Positions 1 through 11,300 of a stretch of 64,000 nt of DNA are shown piece after piece. Both the position numbers and the translations under genes were made by a program. Source of the DNA: Dipylidium caninum (lineage: Eukaryota; Platyhelminthes; Cestoda; Cyclophyllidea; Dipylidiidae); NCBI GenBank assembly GCA_017562135.1, contig QEYB01001528.1, positions 310,001 through 374,000 on the forward strand, written 5' to 3'. Position 1 is the stretch's first letter. Each line of letters begins with the position of its first letter. The notes under the pieces were generated by a model, which had not been told where the DNA came from, did not search any database, and saw only the letters and a program-made list of their open reading frames with translations.

Positions 1-199
1 ACAATCACCGCCTCGAACCTCGAATTGGCGATTTCTGAGTGCTACCTTAGCCTTTGTCGGGGCTCTGGTAACCACCGTCCCGCGTCCACGGGCAGCGGAA
101 TCGTTTCGTGAGCCATGGAAACTGTTTTCTGCGGAGAATATCACCTACAAGGCAGATTTGTGGGAAGGAAAGCGAAGGCCACTTCAGGCATTGACACCC

Positions 200-538
200 T
201 CAGACGCAGAGACGTGACGATTCCCCGCCGGCTCCCTTGTCCTGCGGTCGGGTGAGAAAAGCGGACTGGCAAATGCTTGTCCAAATGTCCAAAACTGGGA
301 TGACAATTTGGAGGGAAAGAGGAGTAATGAAAAAGGCTGGTAGATTGAAGGGAGAGTCTCGGACGTAGCGAGAGCGTAGAATGTCTTCGAAGAGCTTCTC
401 CGAATTCGGGAATATCCTGGCCAGCTCAAAATTAAATATGCAGTGGGGCATGAAAGCCTCAACAACATTCAACACATCCTTCTTCTCCGACAGCGCAATC
501 CGCAGATGCTCCACATTTTCTCTCAGTCCGTATTTTCT
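200..538 (-). CDS. Possible exon of an unrecognised gene
   Basis: Minus-strand open frame whose first ~60 codons read like real protein: a charged helical segment (RKYGLRENVEHLRIALSEKK), then alternating hydrophobic and acidic stretches ending near RYVRDSPF. A weak splice acceptor (TGACAG) precedes it at 539-544, and an in-frame stop lies just upstream, so the 5' edge fits a splice site. No convincing donor follows. The last third becomes hydrophobic and low-quality before the stop at about 200, so the true exon may be shorter. I do not recognise the family. The rest of the gene would lie on either side of this segment, possibly outside the window. It could be a chance open frame. Confidence 0.3.
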   Translation of the reverse strand, partial: RKYGLRENVEHLRIALSEKKDVLNVVEAFMPHCIFNFELARIFPNSEKLFEDILRSRYVRDSPFNLPAFFITPLSLQIVIPVLDIWTSICQSAFLTRPQDKGAGGESSRLCV

Positions 539-1606
539 CTGTCACACATTTGTGACGCTCGAAGGAGGACCCCAGTGGCGTTGGGTGCAAAGAGCATTGA
601 AGCCGCTCGAAGACGAACACTGGCTGAAAGGTGCGCGGGCCAAAAGAGACCTTTACTTGCAGAATGCGTTCGACAAGTCTGTGGCGAAGGGAAAACCTCG
701 CCAGTTTGTCTGCTGTAAACAATAACCTCCGTGCACGGCGGCAGGCAGGCACCACGGCTCTGCAACTATGAGGACAAATTGGACCACAGTCTTTTTATTG
801 TGTGTGTGTGTTGAGAAAGGCGGACCCGAGAACAATGGGACGCCTGACTGGCACTTCCGGCCTAATTATGACGCGGTGCTTCGCGAATTGCGGCAGAATT
901 TCCGCCCCGTTGGACGGGGCAACCAGCCACACCACAGCCGGAGAAGGTCGACGCTCTCGCTCGGTGGGGCCCATTCAGCGCGGCGGAGAGCTGAGAGACG
1001 CGCTGATGTGGCAGGCGCACGGAACAGGCGGCGTTTCCGCGGGGATCAGGTCGCTCTCCGCCAACAGCCGACCGGCGCCCCTTCGCCAGACGAACAACTT
1101 TTCCTTCAAGTCCCGGCAGCACGTGAATGCCTGGCGCTTGGCGGCATAGAAAGGCAACTTTCCACGGGAACAATTAATTACTCTGTGAAGTAAAACTTCT
1201 TTTTTTCACGGACTTCATGCTCAGAACGTCAGTGGGGTTGGGTTACGAGGACTGAGAGACTTAGAGAAAAATTTAGGATGTAAAGGCCATACCAGTCGCT
1301 AAAATACCTATTTTACGAGGTCTACCGGAAGGTTCTGCCCGTAGTAAATGCCTTTTTGACGCAAGTTGGACTCTCAATTTTTGTTGTTTAATGTGTCCAT
1401 AACGAAGCTACAAATTCACTAAAAAGTGGCCGATCCACGTTAGTCTTAGATGTGATGGAGTTCACCTGCGCCACCGTATTTCATCGGAAGTTTCAAGGGG
1501 GGAAAGAAGTGGCACAGAAGCAGGTAGAAATTTGTTGTTGGGAGTGTTTGGTGGAGGTGCAGTTTGTGATGGGACATGCAGAAGATTGTTTGAAGAATGG
1601 GAAGCA

Positions 1607-1690
1607 GACGATTTCGACCTTGCTGAGGAGCCGCTTCGGGAGCAACGCCTTCCTGACAACGTCGGAGGTGGCAGAAAGGTTTGGCTCAGC
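1607..1690 (+). repeat. Segment duplicated in tandem, copy 1
   Basis: Starts with GACGAT and shares blocks such as ACGCCTTCC..GAC, GGAGG..GC.GAAAG and CAGCT with the copy at 1,765-1,852. The offset is about 158 bp and, by eye, roughly two thirds of bases match. Both copies can be read as a helical peptide with the pattern TLL.R..AF..A..AE, but in different frames, so no single exon spans both. Confidence 0.5.
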
Positions 1691-1725
1691 TCAGCTCAGC
1701 TCAGCTCGACTCGGCTCAGCTCAGC
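1683..1725 (+). repeat. CAGCT pentamer microsatellite
   Basis: About eight units of (CAGCT/CGACT/CGGCT), lightly interrupted, lying between the two copies of the duplicated segment. Confidence 0.85.
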
Positions 1726-1764
1726 GAAGGCATTGTGGGTTTTGGACGAGCCTCTCTGACCGCC

Positions 1765-1852
1765 GACGATGTTGTTGCTGTGAGGACCCTGTTGGAGCGC
1801 GACGCCTTCCCGACCGCATGGAGGATCGCGGAAAGACTGAGAGCAGCTGAGC
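1765..1852 (+). repeat. Segment duplicated in tandem, copy 2
   Basis: Partner of 1,607-1,690; see that entry. This copy sits in an open frame that continues to a stop at 1,908. Confidence 0.5.
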
Positions 1853-2008
1853 AAACCATGCGAGAAGGCGCGATTGACGTGGAAGCATTCAAGACGGAGG
1901 CCACATGAGGAGGTGAGGAGAATTGGGATGATCGAGTCGTCGTGTGCGCATCTCTGCTTGCTCGGCGGACAAGCCTTCGAGGCCTTCTTTCAATTGAATG
2001 GCGGTCGT

Positions 2009-2044
2009 GATGATGATGGTGATGATGATGATGGTTGATGATAA
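2009..2044 (+). repeat. GAT-rich trinucleotide microsatellite
   Basis: Run of GAT/GGT units (about 11) with minor interruptions. Confidence 0.85.
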
Positions 2045-4638
2045 TTTGGGAGGTAAAGTGGATTGAATTAGTTACGAAAAAGCGTAAGGAAAAGAGCGTA
2101 TTATGAAGCCGGAGAAGCTGAAGAGAATGCTCGGAATGAAGAGAATGTTGCGGCGAGGTGCGGCGGGACATTGGAGGACCAGTGCATTGTGAGTTTTAGC
2201 AAAGCCGACACGAAGGGCTGAGATTGGCGACGGGACAGTCTGACGACAGCAGTGCAAGAAAAGAGGCCGAGATGCTCACGAGGGGGCAGACAGGCAGGCA
2301 GGGAGGAAGGAAGAAGACCGCACTGCACGACGCTGACAGTGCCAGGCCACGTGGGGCTTTGGCGACTTGTCCAAACAGATGGCTGAAGAGGCTCTGAAAC
2401 GCATCCACCGCATCCCCGACTATCACCTTCGTCTGCCGACAAAAATACCTCCTGAAGGGCTAATAATTCATAAATGTACTGAATTTTTTGTTTCACAGAC
2501 TTATGCGACAGACCTTCTACAAATGACCAAATTCTCTTTCATCATTTAATGAGGTTCTGATGAAAGTAGATTTTATTTTTCCCTCGAAATCCCGCCCCGG
2601 CGCTTTAACTCAGGCGCCACCTCCTCCTCGTGTGGAGTGGACTTTTGACATGATCGCGAATGAAAACTGCAAATGTCCCTTCTCCTTTGGCTCCTCATCC
2701 TCCTGCTCCCCCTCGTCGACATGGCAGCACGAGTTGGGCGTGGCTGAATGGGCTGCGGCGCCCTCGCGGCTGCGGTCCGCCAGGGAGAAGTTGAGGAGGG
2801 GTAACTCAGCCAGAGCGGCTCGCAAGAAGCCGACATAATGGCGGAAAGTGGACGACTACCGCGCAAAATGTGGTGGATTCTGTGGAACTGGCCTCGAGGA
2901 CACGGAGTAACGCCTGAGTGGAGGGTGAAGACGCCACGCACACGAAGAGACGAGGTGGAGAAGCACCTCCCGTCAGGTGGCTGGGTGGACTCGTTTCACT
3001 TCCCCATGGCAGACTACGGGCAGTGGAATTTTAAGTTGATCAGGCCTCCCCCCCCCGATGAGCAGCTTAACGAGGCCCTCACCCTCCGGCCTCCAGCCTC
3101 GTTAATCCGCTGAATCGGCTTCCAGACACCAGAAGCCTCGGTAGGTGTGGAATGAGCACGTTGAGGCCATCGCGGACGGGCGTGAGAGGCTCGGTGTTCC
3201 TTCGCAATCTGGACGTGGCATCTCGAGGCTTCCTCGGCGATGAAGGCGCTCGGGTGGACGCAAGATGAAGACACTGAGGGTTGCGCCGGTGTCATGCATT
3301 CAAGAGCAGGGAAACACCCCACGATGGTCGACTGGTCTGCCAACGGTTTCGGCAATAACGTTGCCGCCGAGATGGTGGATGACGCGGGCGAGGTTGAGGG
3401 CGAATCCCTCTGTCCGAGCATCCGGTGGCCACCCGGGAGGAGTTCGCATTTCTTCCCTCGACGTGAACTGACTTGTGGCCTCGGAAGGCGCCGGCACAGG
3501 GGTTCGGAGGAAATTCGAGTGCACCGGTAAGTGATTCTCAAAGTGCAGAGAAATTGGCTTTTCATTCACCTTTTCCTATGGAGAGCATCGACATCATCTC
3601 AACTGGGCCGCCTTGACTGATCTTACTGACACGCGGCTGAAAAATACGAGTTCACCTACAGCACATAAATGACCTTCTGACCCGCCGCGCTCAAAACTCG
3701 TTGACTGTGAAGAGCCTCTGCGCGGGACTGCGACAGACCCACCGGCCAACTTTCTTCCTCTCCCCCTTCGTCCTGAACGGCAGCCCACGGCGACTTGGCA
3801 TTGCGCGGAAATGCCAAACGCGGAGAGCGCCTCACCACCAAAAGTCGTACTACACGACTGGTGTCCTCCGCGTTGACGGCTAATTGACTGGGGAGCTTTT
3901 ACGGCCACGCAGCATCCGCCCTTCGCATTCGGTGAATGACGGACTGTCCGAGGGCGTTTGGCATGGCACAGCCCCGCCGGTGGACTTTTCATTGGCAACG
4001 ACGGCGCCCGAGAGGGAAAGGGACGCTGATGGGCGTTGTTTATGGAACTCTGCTAAAGTAGATGGCGTTGCGTGTCACTTTTGGCTCTCTTTCGCCTGGA
4101 ACAAGTTCCTTCTCCCGCTGACCATGAAATGCCCGTCGAAGAGAAAAACGACGGGTGGAAGCATGGCGGAGAACGTGACACTCCGGCAGCCGAGAAGTGG
4201 TCTCACATGGGAGACTCGGCGGGCGGGGAGGGTAAAACAGAGACCCTCGACACAGACTCTCTCAGCTCGCTCCACAGGGCTTTGTTGGCTCAACTTTGTG
4301 TGGAGGAGACAAGCGTTCGTTCTCGGCTTCACTACTAAAACCGCGTTTTGAAGTGCACGGCGAAGGCGTGCGTAGAAGGCTGCAAAGTTGCTTAAATAGA
4401 ACAAAGGCGACTCTTTGAGGGCGACAAGGCGTGCTTTCTCGGAATTCCATGGCGGCTTCAGAGGATATGCCGGGCGGAAAGAGTCAGAGAAGTGGCGCTG
4501 CTGTTAGTCAGGGGGCAGAGACGGTACTTTCTGTCCACTGCGCCACCTCTGAGTCGGGTGAGACTGGCTACACACGTCTCCACTCACAAATAAAGGCGGA
4601 TTCTTCCCCTCTCTGACCAAAAAACATCAGCGCATTCA

Positions 4639-4658
4639 CAAACCGCCACCGCCACCGC

Positions 4659-4692
<34 letters not shown>

Positions 4693-4890
4693 ACACGCCA
4701 CACAGCCGATGCATTCGCGGGCCTCGTGTCGCCTCACAGTCAGTTCATTCGCCAACAAATGCGTCTTCTTTTGTCCGTGCATTGTGGCAGCCTCCCCACT
4801 TCGTCCCTTGTCCCTCGTCCCTCGTCCCCCGCCCCCACACCTGCCCCACACCCGCCCCACCTCCACCCACCCACCCACCCCCACCCACGC
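4639..4890 (+). repeat. C-rich low-complexity tract
   Basis: CCACCG and CCCACC units, then TCGTCCC and CACCCAC units. The tract is mirrored in the right arm but with different unit numbers, as expected for simple-sequence slippage after the duplication. Confidence 0.8.
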
Positions 4891-5024
4891 ATTCATTGTG
4901 TCGCCCGCGGCCACTCGACGCCCTCGGCCGAGCGCTACCCCTACCCGCCTGGTGGTGGCCTCACCACAAGGCAACGCGGCTTTGTCTGTGTGCGTGGACA
5001 AACACAATCAACACTCGCCAAATC

Positions 5025-5060
5025 GCCTCTCCCAACGCCTCTCCCAACGCCTCTCCCAAC
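5025..5060 (+). repeat. 12-bp tandem repeat, three copies
   Basis: Unit GCCTCTCCCAAC repeated three times, followed by a partial fourth. The same three copies appear inverted at 7,110-7,145 in the right arm. Confidence 0.95.
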
Positions 5061-5348
5061 GCCTCTCAGCGCTGACACTTTGGTGGCACTGCGAGTGCGT
5101 GCAAATGCCAGAGCAAATGCCAGAGTGGAAAGCCACCCGACATGAGTGGACTGTTGACTGATGTCGAGGGGGTTGGAGAAGGGCCAGTGGAGTCCTGTCG
5201 GCTCCTCCTCGGCTCCTCCGCGGCTCTTCGTGGCCGACGAAGCACATCGTCAGGTAGTTTGGCACCGCGGTTGGATGAAGTGAGAATCGCATTGTGGAGA
5301 GTTTGGGGTGGACTTTTCAGCGCTGGCTAACGCCCTCGCAGGCGCCAA

Positions 5349-5455
5349 AGCATCGTTGAGGTGGTCGACCCGGGGCAAATGCGATATCCGGCCTATCGGA
5401 GGGGGTAGTGGAGGAGGAGGAGGAGCCATTCCTTCCGTCCGCGGCCCTCAATGCG
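5349..5455 (+). repeat. Dispersed direct repeat, copy 1
   Basis: Runs from AGCATCG through CGACCCGGGGCAAATGCGAT and a GGA-rich tract to GGCCCTCAATGCG. It matches 8,253-8,347 in the same orientation at roughly 80% by eye. It abuts the inner end of the left inverted-repeat arm. Confidence 0.8.
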
Positions 5456-6810
5456 CATCCTAGAGTTCCTGCCCAAGTGTGTGAAGAAGTGGAGGTTGGG
5501 TCATTCTCGGGGGGGGGGGAGGTAAAATAATAGCCCGCAAATGCCTGCCTCGATGGAAGACCCGAAACGGGCATACGCACGTGCACAAATGTCCATTTGT
5601 CAGGAGCGGCATTTGCGGAAGGGACTCGAAGGCGCTGGGGATATTCTTCCCAAAATTCCATCACCGCCGGCGGAAAAGTGAAGAGCGCGGGGGGAGGGGA
5701 AGGTGGGCCTCTGACGGGTCAGAGGGTGGGAGGCTCAGCTGCCAGCGGCGACCACTGATTCTGGAGCTGCAATAAACGAGTCTCGGTAATTGTGAGCCTC
5801 CGCAGCCAATAGGAAGTGGGCAGAGCCGGAGTTGCTGATTTTTACCCTGGGGGAGAGTGATACACCCAATCTATTCCACGGTTCGAGCGCCCGAGGCCTC
5901 CCGTTGGCTCGTCAATGGTGAATGGTTCTCCTACGGTTTTACACCAAAGCCAAGGAAGAACGTCTCAATGGACGTCGAGTGCTAACAAGGGCATCCCGGT
6001 TGCCTCGCACGAGTACCAAAACCCAAAATTACCGGCTTGGACGATTCGTCTAAAGAGCCCTTTATCCTTGTGTTGCGGTGTATGCGGTGGTGAATTCACT
6101 TAATAAACGCCGTTTTAAAGCCGCCACCTTCGATTCACCGGCGGCCCTTTCACCCGCGGAGATTCCAAACCACGTGGAAGTGTCAGAACTGATGACAGGA
6201 GGCGAAGAAAGATGAAAAAGGCCCCAGAAGGTGGGCGGATGGCAGTCGGAAGGCGGCCCGGAGGGGCGCTTAACCGAGCACCGCCTGCAGTCGGGGAGAA
6301 GGACGCAAGTGGGCGGAAGGCATGCTTTGTTATTCCCCCCAATATGGCCCAAAATAGTCCCCAATTTATGGGGAAGGTGGGCAAATTTTCACCCATTCCG
6401 GGTTTGACTGCATCAGGGGCGATTAAAATCCGCAGAACTTTGACCAGTGAGGGAACAGAGAAAATTTTGCGTACGGACGAGAAACTGACAAATTTTGACC
6501 GGCGGGAAGCCGTGACTCGTCGTCGCCCTCCTTCATCCATTTCGGCACCCCGATTTGGAGGGAAAATCGTCCTGGTCGGAGTGACAAGCCCGACTGGAAT
6601 GAGAACGTCACCAAACTCCAGAACTCCTGCTGTGAAAGACAAAATTTTGGTAGAGTGACGAATAGAAGGAGGCAGTAAGGCGTGGGAGCATTTCTTGCAC
6701 TGACTTGGCATTCCTTTCCTCCTCGGTCCGAGGTAATAATTTCGTCGAATTTGTAGCTTTCACCTTGGGTGGGCGAAAAATAATTTGCATGGCTCGTTTT
6801 CCCGCCTCCC
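5456..6810. other. Spacer between the inverted-repeat arms
   Basis: About 1.4 kb of mixed sequence. Both strands contain open frames of 60-200 codons (for example 6,212-6,658 + and 6,115-6,711 -). They mirror each other's composition and carry no domain that I recognise. I find no transposase-like motif here. Confidence 0.5.
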
Positions 6811-7471
6811 TCGACGATGCTTTGGCGCCTGCGAGGGCGTTAGCCAGCGCTGAAAAGTCCACCCCAAACTCTCCACAATGCGATTCTCACTTCATCCAAC
6901 CGCGGTGCCAAACTACCTGACGATGTGCTTCGTCGGCCACGAAGAGCCGCGGAGGAGCCGAGGAGGAGCCGACAGGACTCCACTGGCCCTTCTCCAACCC
7001 CCTCGACATCAGTCAACAGTCCACTCATGTCGGGTGGCTTTCCACTCTGGCATTTGCTCTGGCATTTGCACGCACTCGCAGTGCCACCAAAGTGTCAGCG
7101 CTGAGAGGCGTTGGGAGAGGCGTTGGGAGAGGCGTTGGGAGAGGGCGATTTGGCGAGTGTTGATTGTGTTTGTCACGCACACAGACAAAGCCGCGTTGCT
7201 TGTGGTGAGGCCACCACCAGGCGGGTAGGGGTAGCGCTCGGGAGGGCGTCGAGTGGCCGCGGGCGACACAATGAATGCGTGGGTGGGTGGGTGGGTGGGT
7301 GGAGGTGGGGCGGGTGGGGGCAGGTGTGGGGGCGGGGGACGAGGGACGAGGGACAAGGGACGAAGTGGGGAGGCTGCCACAATGCACGGACAAAAGAAGA
7401 CGCATTTGTTGGCGAATGAACTGACTGTGAGGCGACACGAGGCCCGCGAATGCATCGGCTGTGTGGCGTGT

Positions 7472-7511
<40 letters not shown>

Positions 7512-7641
7512 TTGTGAATGCGCTGATGTTTTTTGGTCAGAGAGGGGAAGAATCCGCCTTTATTTGTGAGTGGAGACGTGTGTAGCCAGTCTCACCCGAC
7601 TGAGAGGTGGCGCAGTGGTCAGGACATCGCGTCTTTGCCCA
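6811..7641 (-). repeat. Right arm of a large inverted repeat
   Basis: Reverse-complement partner of 4,511-5,359. Its inner end (CGATGCTTTGGCGCC) matches the left arm exactly. The outer end diverges after the GGTGGCGCAGTGG block. The 62-codon frame at 6,840-7,028 (-) is identical in translation to the left-arm frame, which shows recent duplication or gene conversion rather than selection on a protein. Confidence 0.9.
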
Positions 7642-7680
7642 GCGCCGCCACCTTTTGCCCATCTCCAGTCGACTCAAGGT
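7603..7680 (+). repeat. tRNA-like element (possible SINE head)
   Basis: GGTGGCGCAGTGG matches the RNA polymerase III A-box pattern TGGCNNAGTGG. AGTCGACTC about 55 bp later is a weak B-box resemblance. I could not fold it into a cloverleaf, so it is not called a tRNA gene. The first part is shared, diverged, with the outer edge of the left arm. Confidence 0.25.
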
Positions 7681-8252
7681 TGGACAGCACACCTGGATAA
7701 TCAGACGCCCCCCGCGTAAATGGAAATAAGCGAGAAGGTTAATGAGTCGTCTTCTAGTCGGCGATGGCTCAATTAAAAGGCGAGGGATCAAAGACTCGTT
7801 AGTCTTCCCTCTCTTATCAATTAGGTGATTGAAAAATCACTCGTCTGGCAATCCACATTGGACAAAATTGTCTTATCTCTTGGCTTCTGATCGCAGTCTC
7901 GGGCTGATGGCTCGGGACACACACACTTCAGCACAGCCAAAGGTATCGCCCCGGGCGTTAAAGAACTCTGGCCGGTAGATGAATGCGTCCGAAGCACTAA
8001 AAGAGATGCGGCGGAGTCACGGACAGCCGGTGGACAAATACTCCGTGGAGATGGCGGCCGGAGCATCTCTGCTGGCCGAGCGCACGTTTCAACAGACCTT
8101 CACCATCAAAGGCCGCCGCCAACTCCGCCCCTCCACCTTCCTTCCGCCTTGTTGTACCACCAGAAAACCTTCACCGCTGGGGCGTGGGTCAACGGGAGGA
8201 TCCGAAACCCTCCGCTCCCGAAGGGAGGTTTTAAGCGGCGAACGAATTCGCG
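7642..8252. other. Flank between right arm and second direct-repeat copy
   Basis: No supported gene. A plus-strand frame from 7,979 has a helical-looking start but no splice site or domain to support it. Confidence 0.4.
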
Positions 8253-8347
8253 AGCATCGAGGTGGGCGACCCGGGGCAAATGCGATGTACGGCAGATCGG
8301 GAAAGGAGGAGGAGGAGCCAATCCTTCCTTCGAGGGCCCTCAATGCG
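8253..8347 (+). repeat. Dispersed direct repeat, copy 2
   Basis: Partner of 5,349-5,455. In one minus-strand frame both copies encode a similar peptide with serines followed by IAFAPGRPP. This could be chance retention over so short a repeat. Confidence 0.8.
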
Positions 8348-11300
8348 GTTGGGTAAAGCTAATTCGGGCAGCAAATGTGTCCACCGACTGTAACGCCTCC
8401 GATGGAATTTCATTCCGTTCTAGAGCACCTGCAGCACCCCACTTCGTTCCAAAGCCGATTATAAGCTTCTCCACACAGCTTCGGGCTATAATCAAGTTAC
8501 TTTTAAAACATACCCCGACAGAATGACAATAATTTGTTTTTTTTTGAGTCTCTGGCTGAAGATTTGGTCTCGGGACATTGACTGATGGTTTCAAAAATGG
8601 TCACGTTAATGAAACCGAGGAGGAGGAGGAGGAGGAGTCGCAAGACTTGACTGCTTCATTCCCCCTTCCGTCGCTGAGTTCGGCAGTTGCTGCGGCCAAC
8701 TAGAGGGCGAGTTTCGTAGGAGTTACCGCCGTGCCTCGCCCGAGACTTCTCCGGCTTTCCTCCCCGGGGGCCACCGAGTGTCGCCCAAAAGACAGCCTTG
8801 AAAACTGGCTCGAAAATCCCACTTATCGGCTGAAATCGCACAACGGAGGAATGCGGGTGGAGTATTAATGACCCGCGTGGAGGGGAAAATATCAGAAGAG
8901 CAAATAAATTTCCGTGGGTCGCGGAATGCTTCGTCGTAATGACTTTGGATAAGTGGGGGACGTGGGCTCGTGAAAAAGGCGCCCTGTTTATGTTAAAAAG
9001 CCCGTGCCACTCGTCTGGCACCTCCAACTCGCCTTCGAGTGACCGAACTTCCGCCTGTCGTGGGCGGGTGGCTTCATTTCGCGGGTGGAAAAGTGCCTTG
9101 TCAAGTCATGTTTGAGTATCTTCCGTGGCAGTAGGCTAAATTACGATTTGACTTCCATTCCGGAGTTTGGGAAAAGTGTTTCCGGTGCGGTTTGCCCTGC
9201 TGAAACGAAGATGTCTGGAGGGTGCAGCGGTGGATAACCGCGGATGGACGAAGTACTCGAGTGATTCCGTCAAAGCGTGGGGAAGTCAAATACGAGTCAC
9301 CGAGGGATGCCATGGCAATGAGTCGTAAGGGAGTGGACAGGGCATCGGTCAGGCGATTTGGAATACCTTCTATGCGGAGGGAGAGGCGCCCAAAGACAGT
9401 GCGGAATGGAAGCTAATGCCTCGTTTTCAGCGCCGTCTCTCCGGTCCCGCATCGGAAGAGCAGCGCTACTAGGCGGTCCGACTTCCCGGCAGGAGGAAGA
9501 GCTTGTGGGATAAGTGAGGAAAGATAATGTGGGCGACCGGCTATTTAGAGTGTCCGCCAAACTCCCTGGCGTCGAAAGCGGATGAGAGCCGCCGCCTCAA
9601 ACCGCAACGGGTCGCATATTCCACGCTTTCAACGGTTGACGATGGCGGAAACACGCAGTCTCGAGGAACCTGTTGCCCTCGCGACGTCTGCGCTGCCGCT
9701 TCCCCTCCTCTGCGTGGACAGATCATGGCTTCGGTTGCTTTGGAGGCGAGGAAATAAACGCCCACGATTCAACGTCACCTCCACTAACGGCTTAGTTCGC
9801 GATCTCTTCAGTTTTTCAACGTGTATTTGAAAATAACCTGGACCTCCTTCCTGGAAGCCCGACGACAGGCTCGAAAGCGCGTCTTAGACGAGGCTGGAAG
9901 GAGTCACCACCACAAAGTCCCCCCGGACTGCTCCAAATTCAGTGGTTAAACTTTTGCTTCGGTTTAAATAGGCATGTGAAGCAAAATATTCCCCTGTAAA
10001 AGCTGTGACATCCGAATTTGGTAGAATTACTTTTCGTACCTCTATGCGGTTGTGTTTCCGACTTTTTCCCATTCAAAAACGGGATTGTGAATGTGTAACA
10101 GGCGAGAAGAGTAGGTTTTTTCGTGTCATCATTCAGTCTGGTGAAACATGAGATTAAAACAGTTGTCGACAATGACATTTACTATTATAACGACTATTCT
10201 TTCGTTCCACAGCACTTCTGCGTCTTCCCTACTGCCCAAATTATGTCCTGGGAATTCTCCAGTTGCCATTACCATCAAAAACACAGATGCTCGAGAAACG
10301 AAATAAATTTGAGGGTTGTAGTACCCCTGAGGAGCGAGTATTTACCTCTAGGGCTTCAGCTAGTCAACAATTTTATTGTTTTACGATTAAACACTACATG
10401 GTGGATGAAAGCTCTCGACGCGAAGAGGCGTCGAAAAATCCACGCTACTGAGTCTCGTTCAGTAGCCTTTTCAGGTAGACGGAGAGAAGAGTTCGGAGAG
10501 CCGTGCGCACTACAAGGTAGAAGAGGAAATCGTAATTACAAATGGGGGAAGTTGCTAAACGGAAATTCCTACCTTCTAACGCGGCGTGCTTCAATTTGTC
10601 CAGAGCACCCCCTACGCGCCGTCCATCAGGTGTTGTGTTGAGGAAGTCTTTAACATTTCTGATTACTGCTAAAATCCCCTTTAAAGGCAAAAGAGAAGGC
10701 TTTCATTCACCACTCAGTAATCACAGAAAATAAAACACATGATAAATTTAACAGAATTGTTGATTTTTTTCTGAATGGGGACCGGAAGTGTTCAGTCGGA
10801 GAAGTTGATGACTAGCAAAAGGGCCAAGCCTTACTCGGTTCGTTCACAAGAAAATGAGCACGCAGTTTCCTGCGAACCGTGGGGAAATAAGAGAGGACTG
10901 TGAGGGGCTGACGTTACCGAGTGCTGCGATGGAGCCTTCTCCACACAAGCACACACAGTCGAACAAAGGAGGGACAGAAAGCCCGGCAGTGCTGTTTTTG
11001 CCGCACTTACAACTACAATAGCAGACACCTCGCGACGAAAGCGAGGCCCTTTAGTTTGGTGAGGAGAGGAATCAGAAGAGGATAGCAAAATTTGGGGTTT
11101 TCAATCGTCACTTAATCGAGTAAGGTGAGTAGAGAGAAGCTCTGCCAGAGACGACAGACCCTGGCCACAGTCAGGTGACTTGGGCTGACAAGGAACAGGC
11201 TCGGCACTGGTGATAAACCGACTTGTTTGTAGGACGATGGGCAAGAGACTGGCGCAGCAGGAATGAGGACCGAGGGAGGGAAGCGCTAAGGGGACGGTGG

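Larger units (their letters stand above)
539..4510. other. Gene-poor GC-rich stretch
   Basis: Overlapping open frames occur on both strands, none with a domain, splice-site pair or poly-A signal that I trust. It holds a duplicated ~85-bp segment (1,607 and 1,765), a CAGCT pentamer array and a GAT-rich microsatellite, which are listed separately. I see no RNA gene. Confidence 0.5.
4511..5359 (+). repeat. Left arm of a large inverted repeat
   Basis: Nearly identical to the reverse complement of 6,811-7,641. Shared landmarks in order are the CACTGCGCCACCTCT block, the CCACCG/CCCACC low-complexity tract, three copies of a 12-mer and an identical 62-codon open frame (5,142-5,330). The arms differ mainly by small length changes in the C-rich simple-sequence tract. 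The outer edge is diverged from about 4,511 to 4,535, and identity becomes high from there. Only the last ~26 bp of the outer edge resemble a tRNA A box. I see no terminal inverted repeat or target-site duplication of a known transposon class. Confidence 0.9.

Noticed and set aside
5142..5330. Identical 62-codon frames in the two inverted-repeat arms (also 6,840-7,028 on the minus strand)
   Set aside because: The DNA itself is identical, so conservation of the peptide says nothing about coding.
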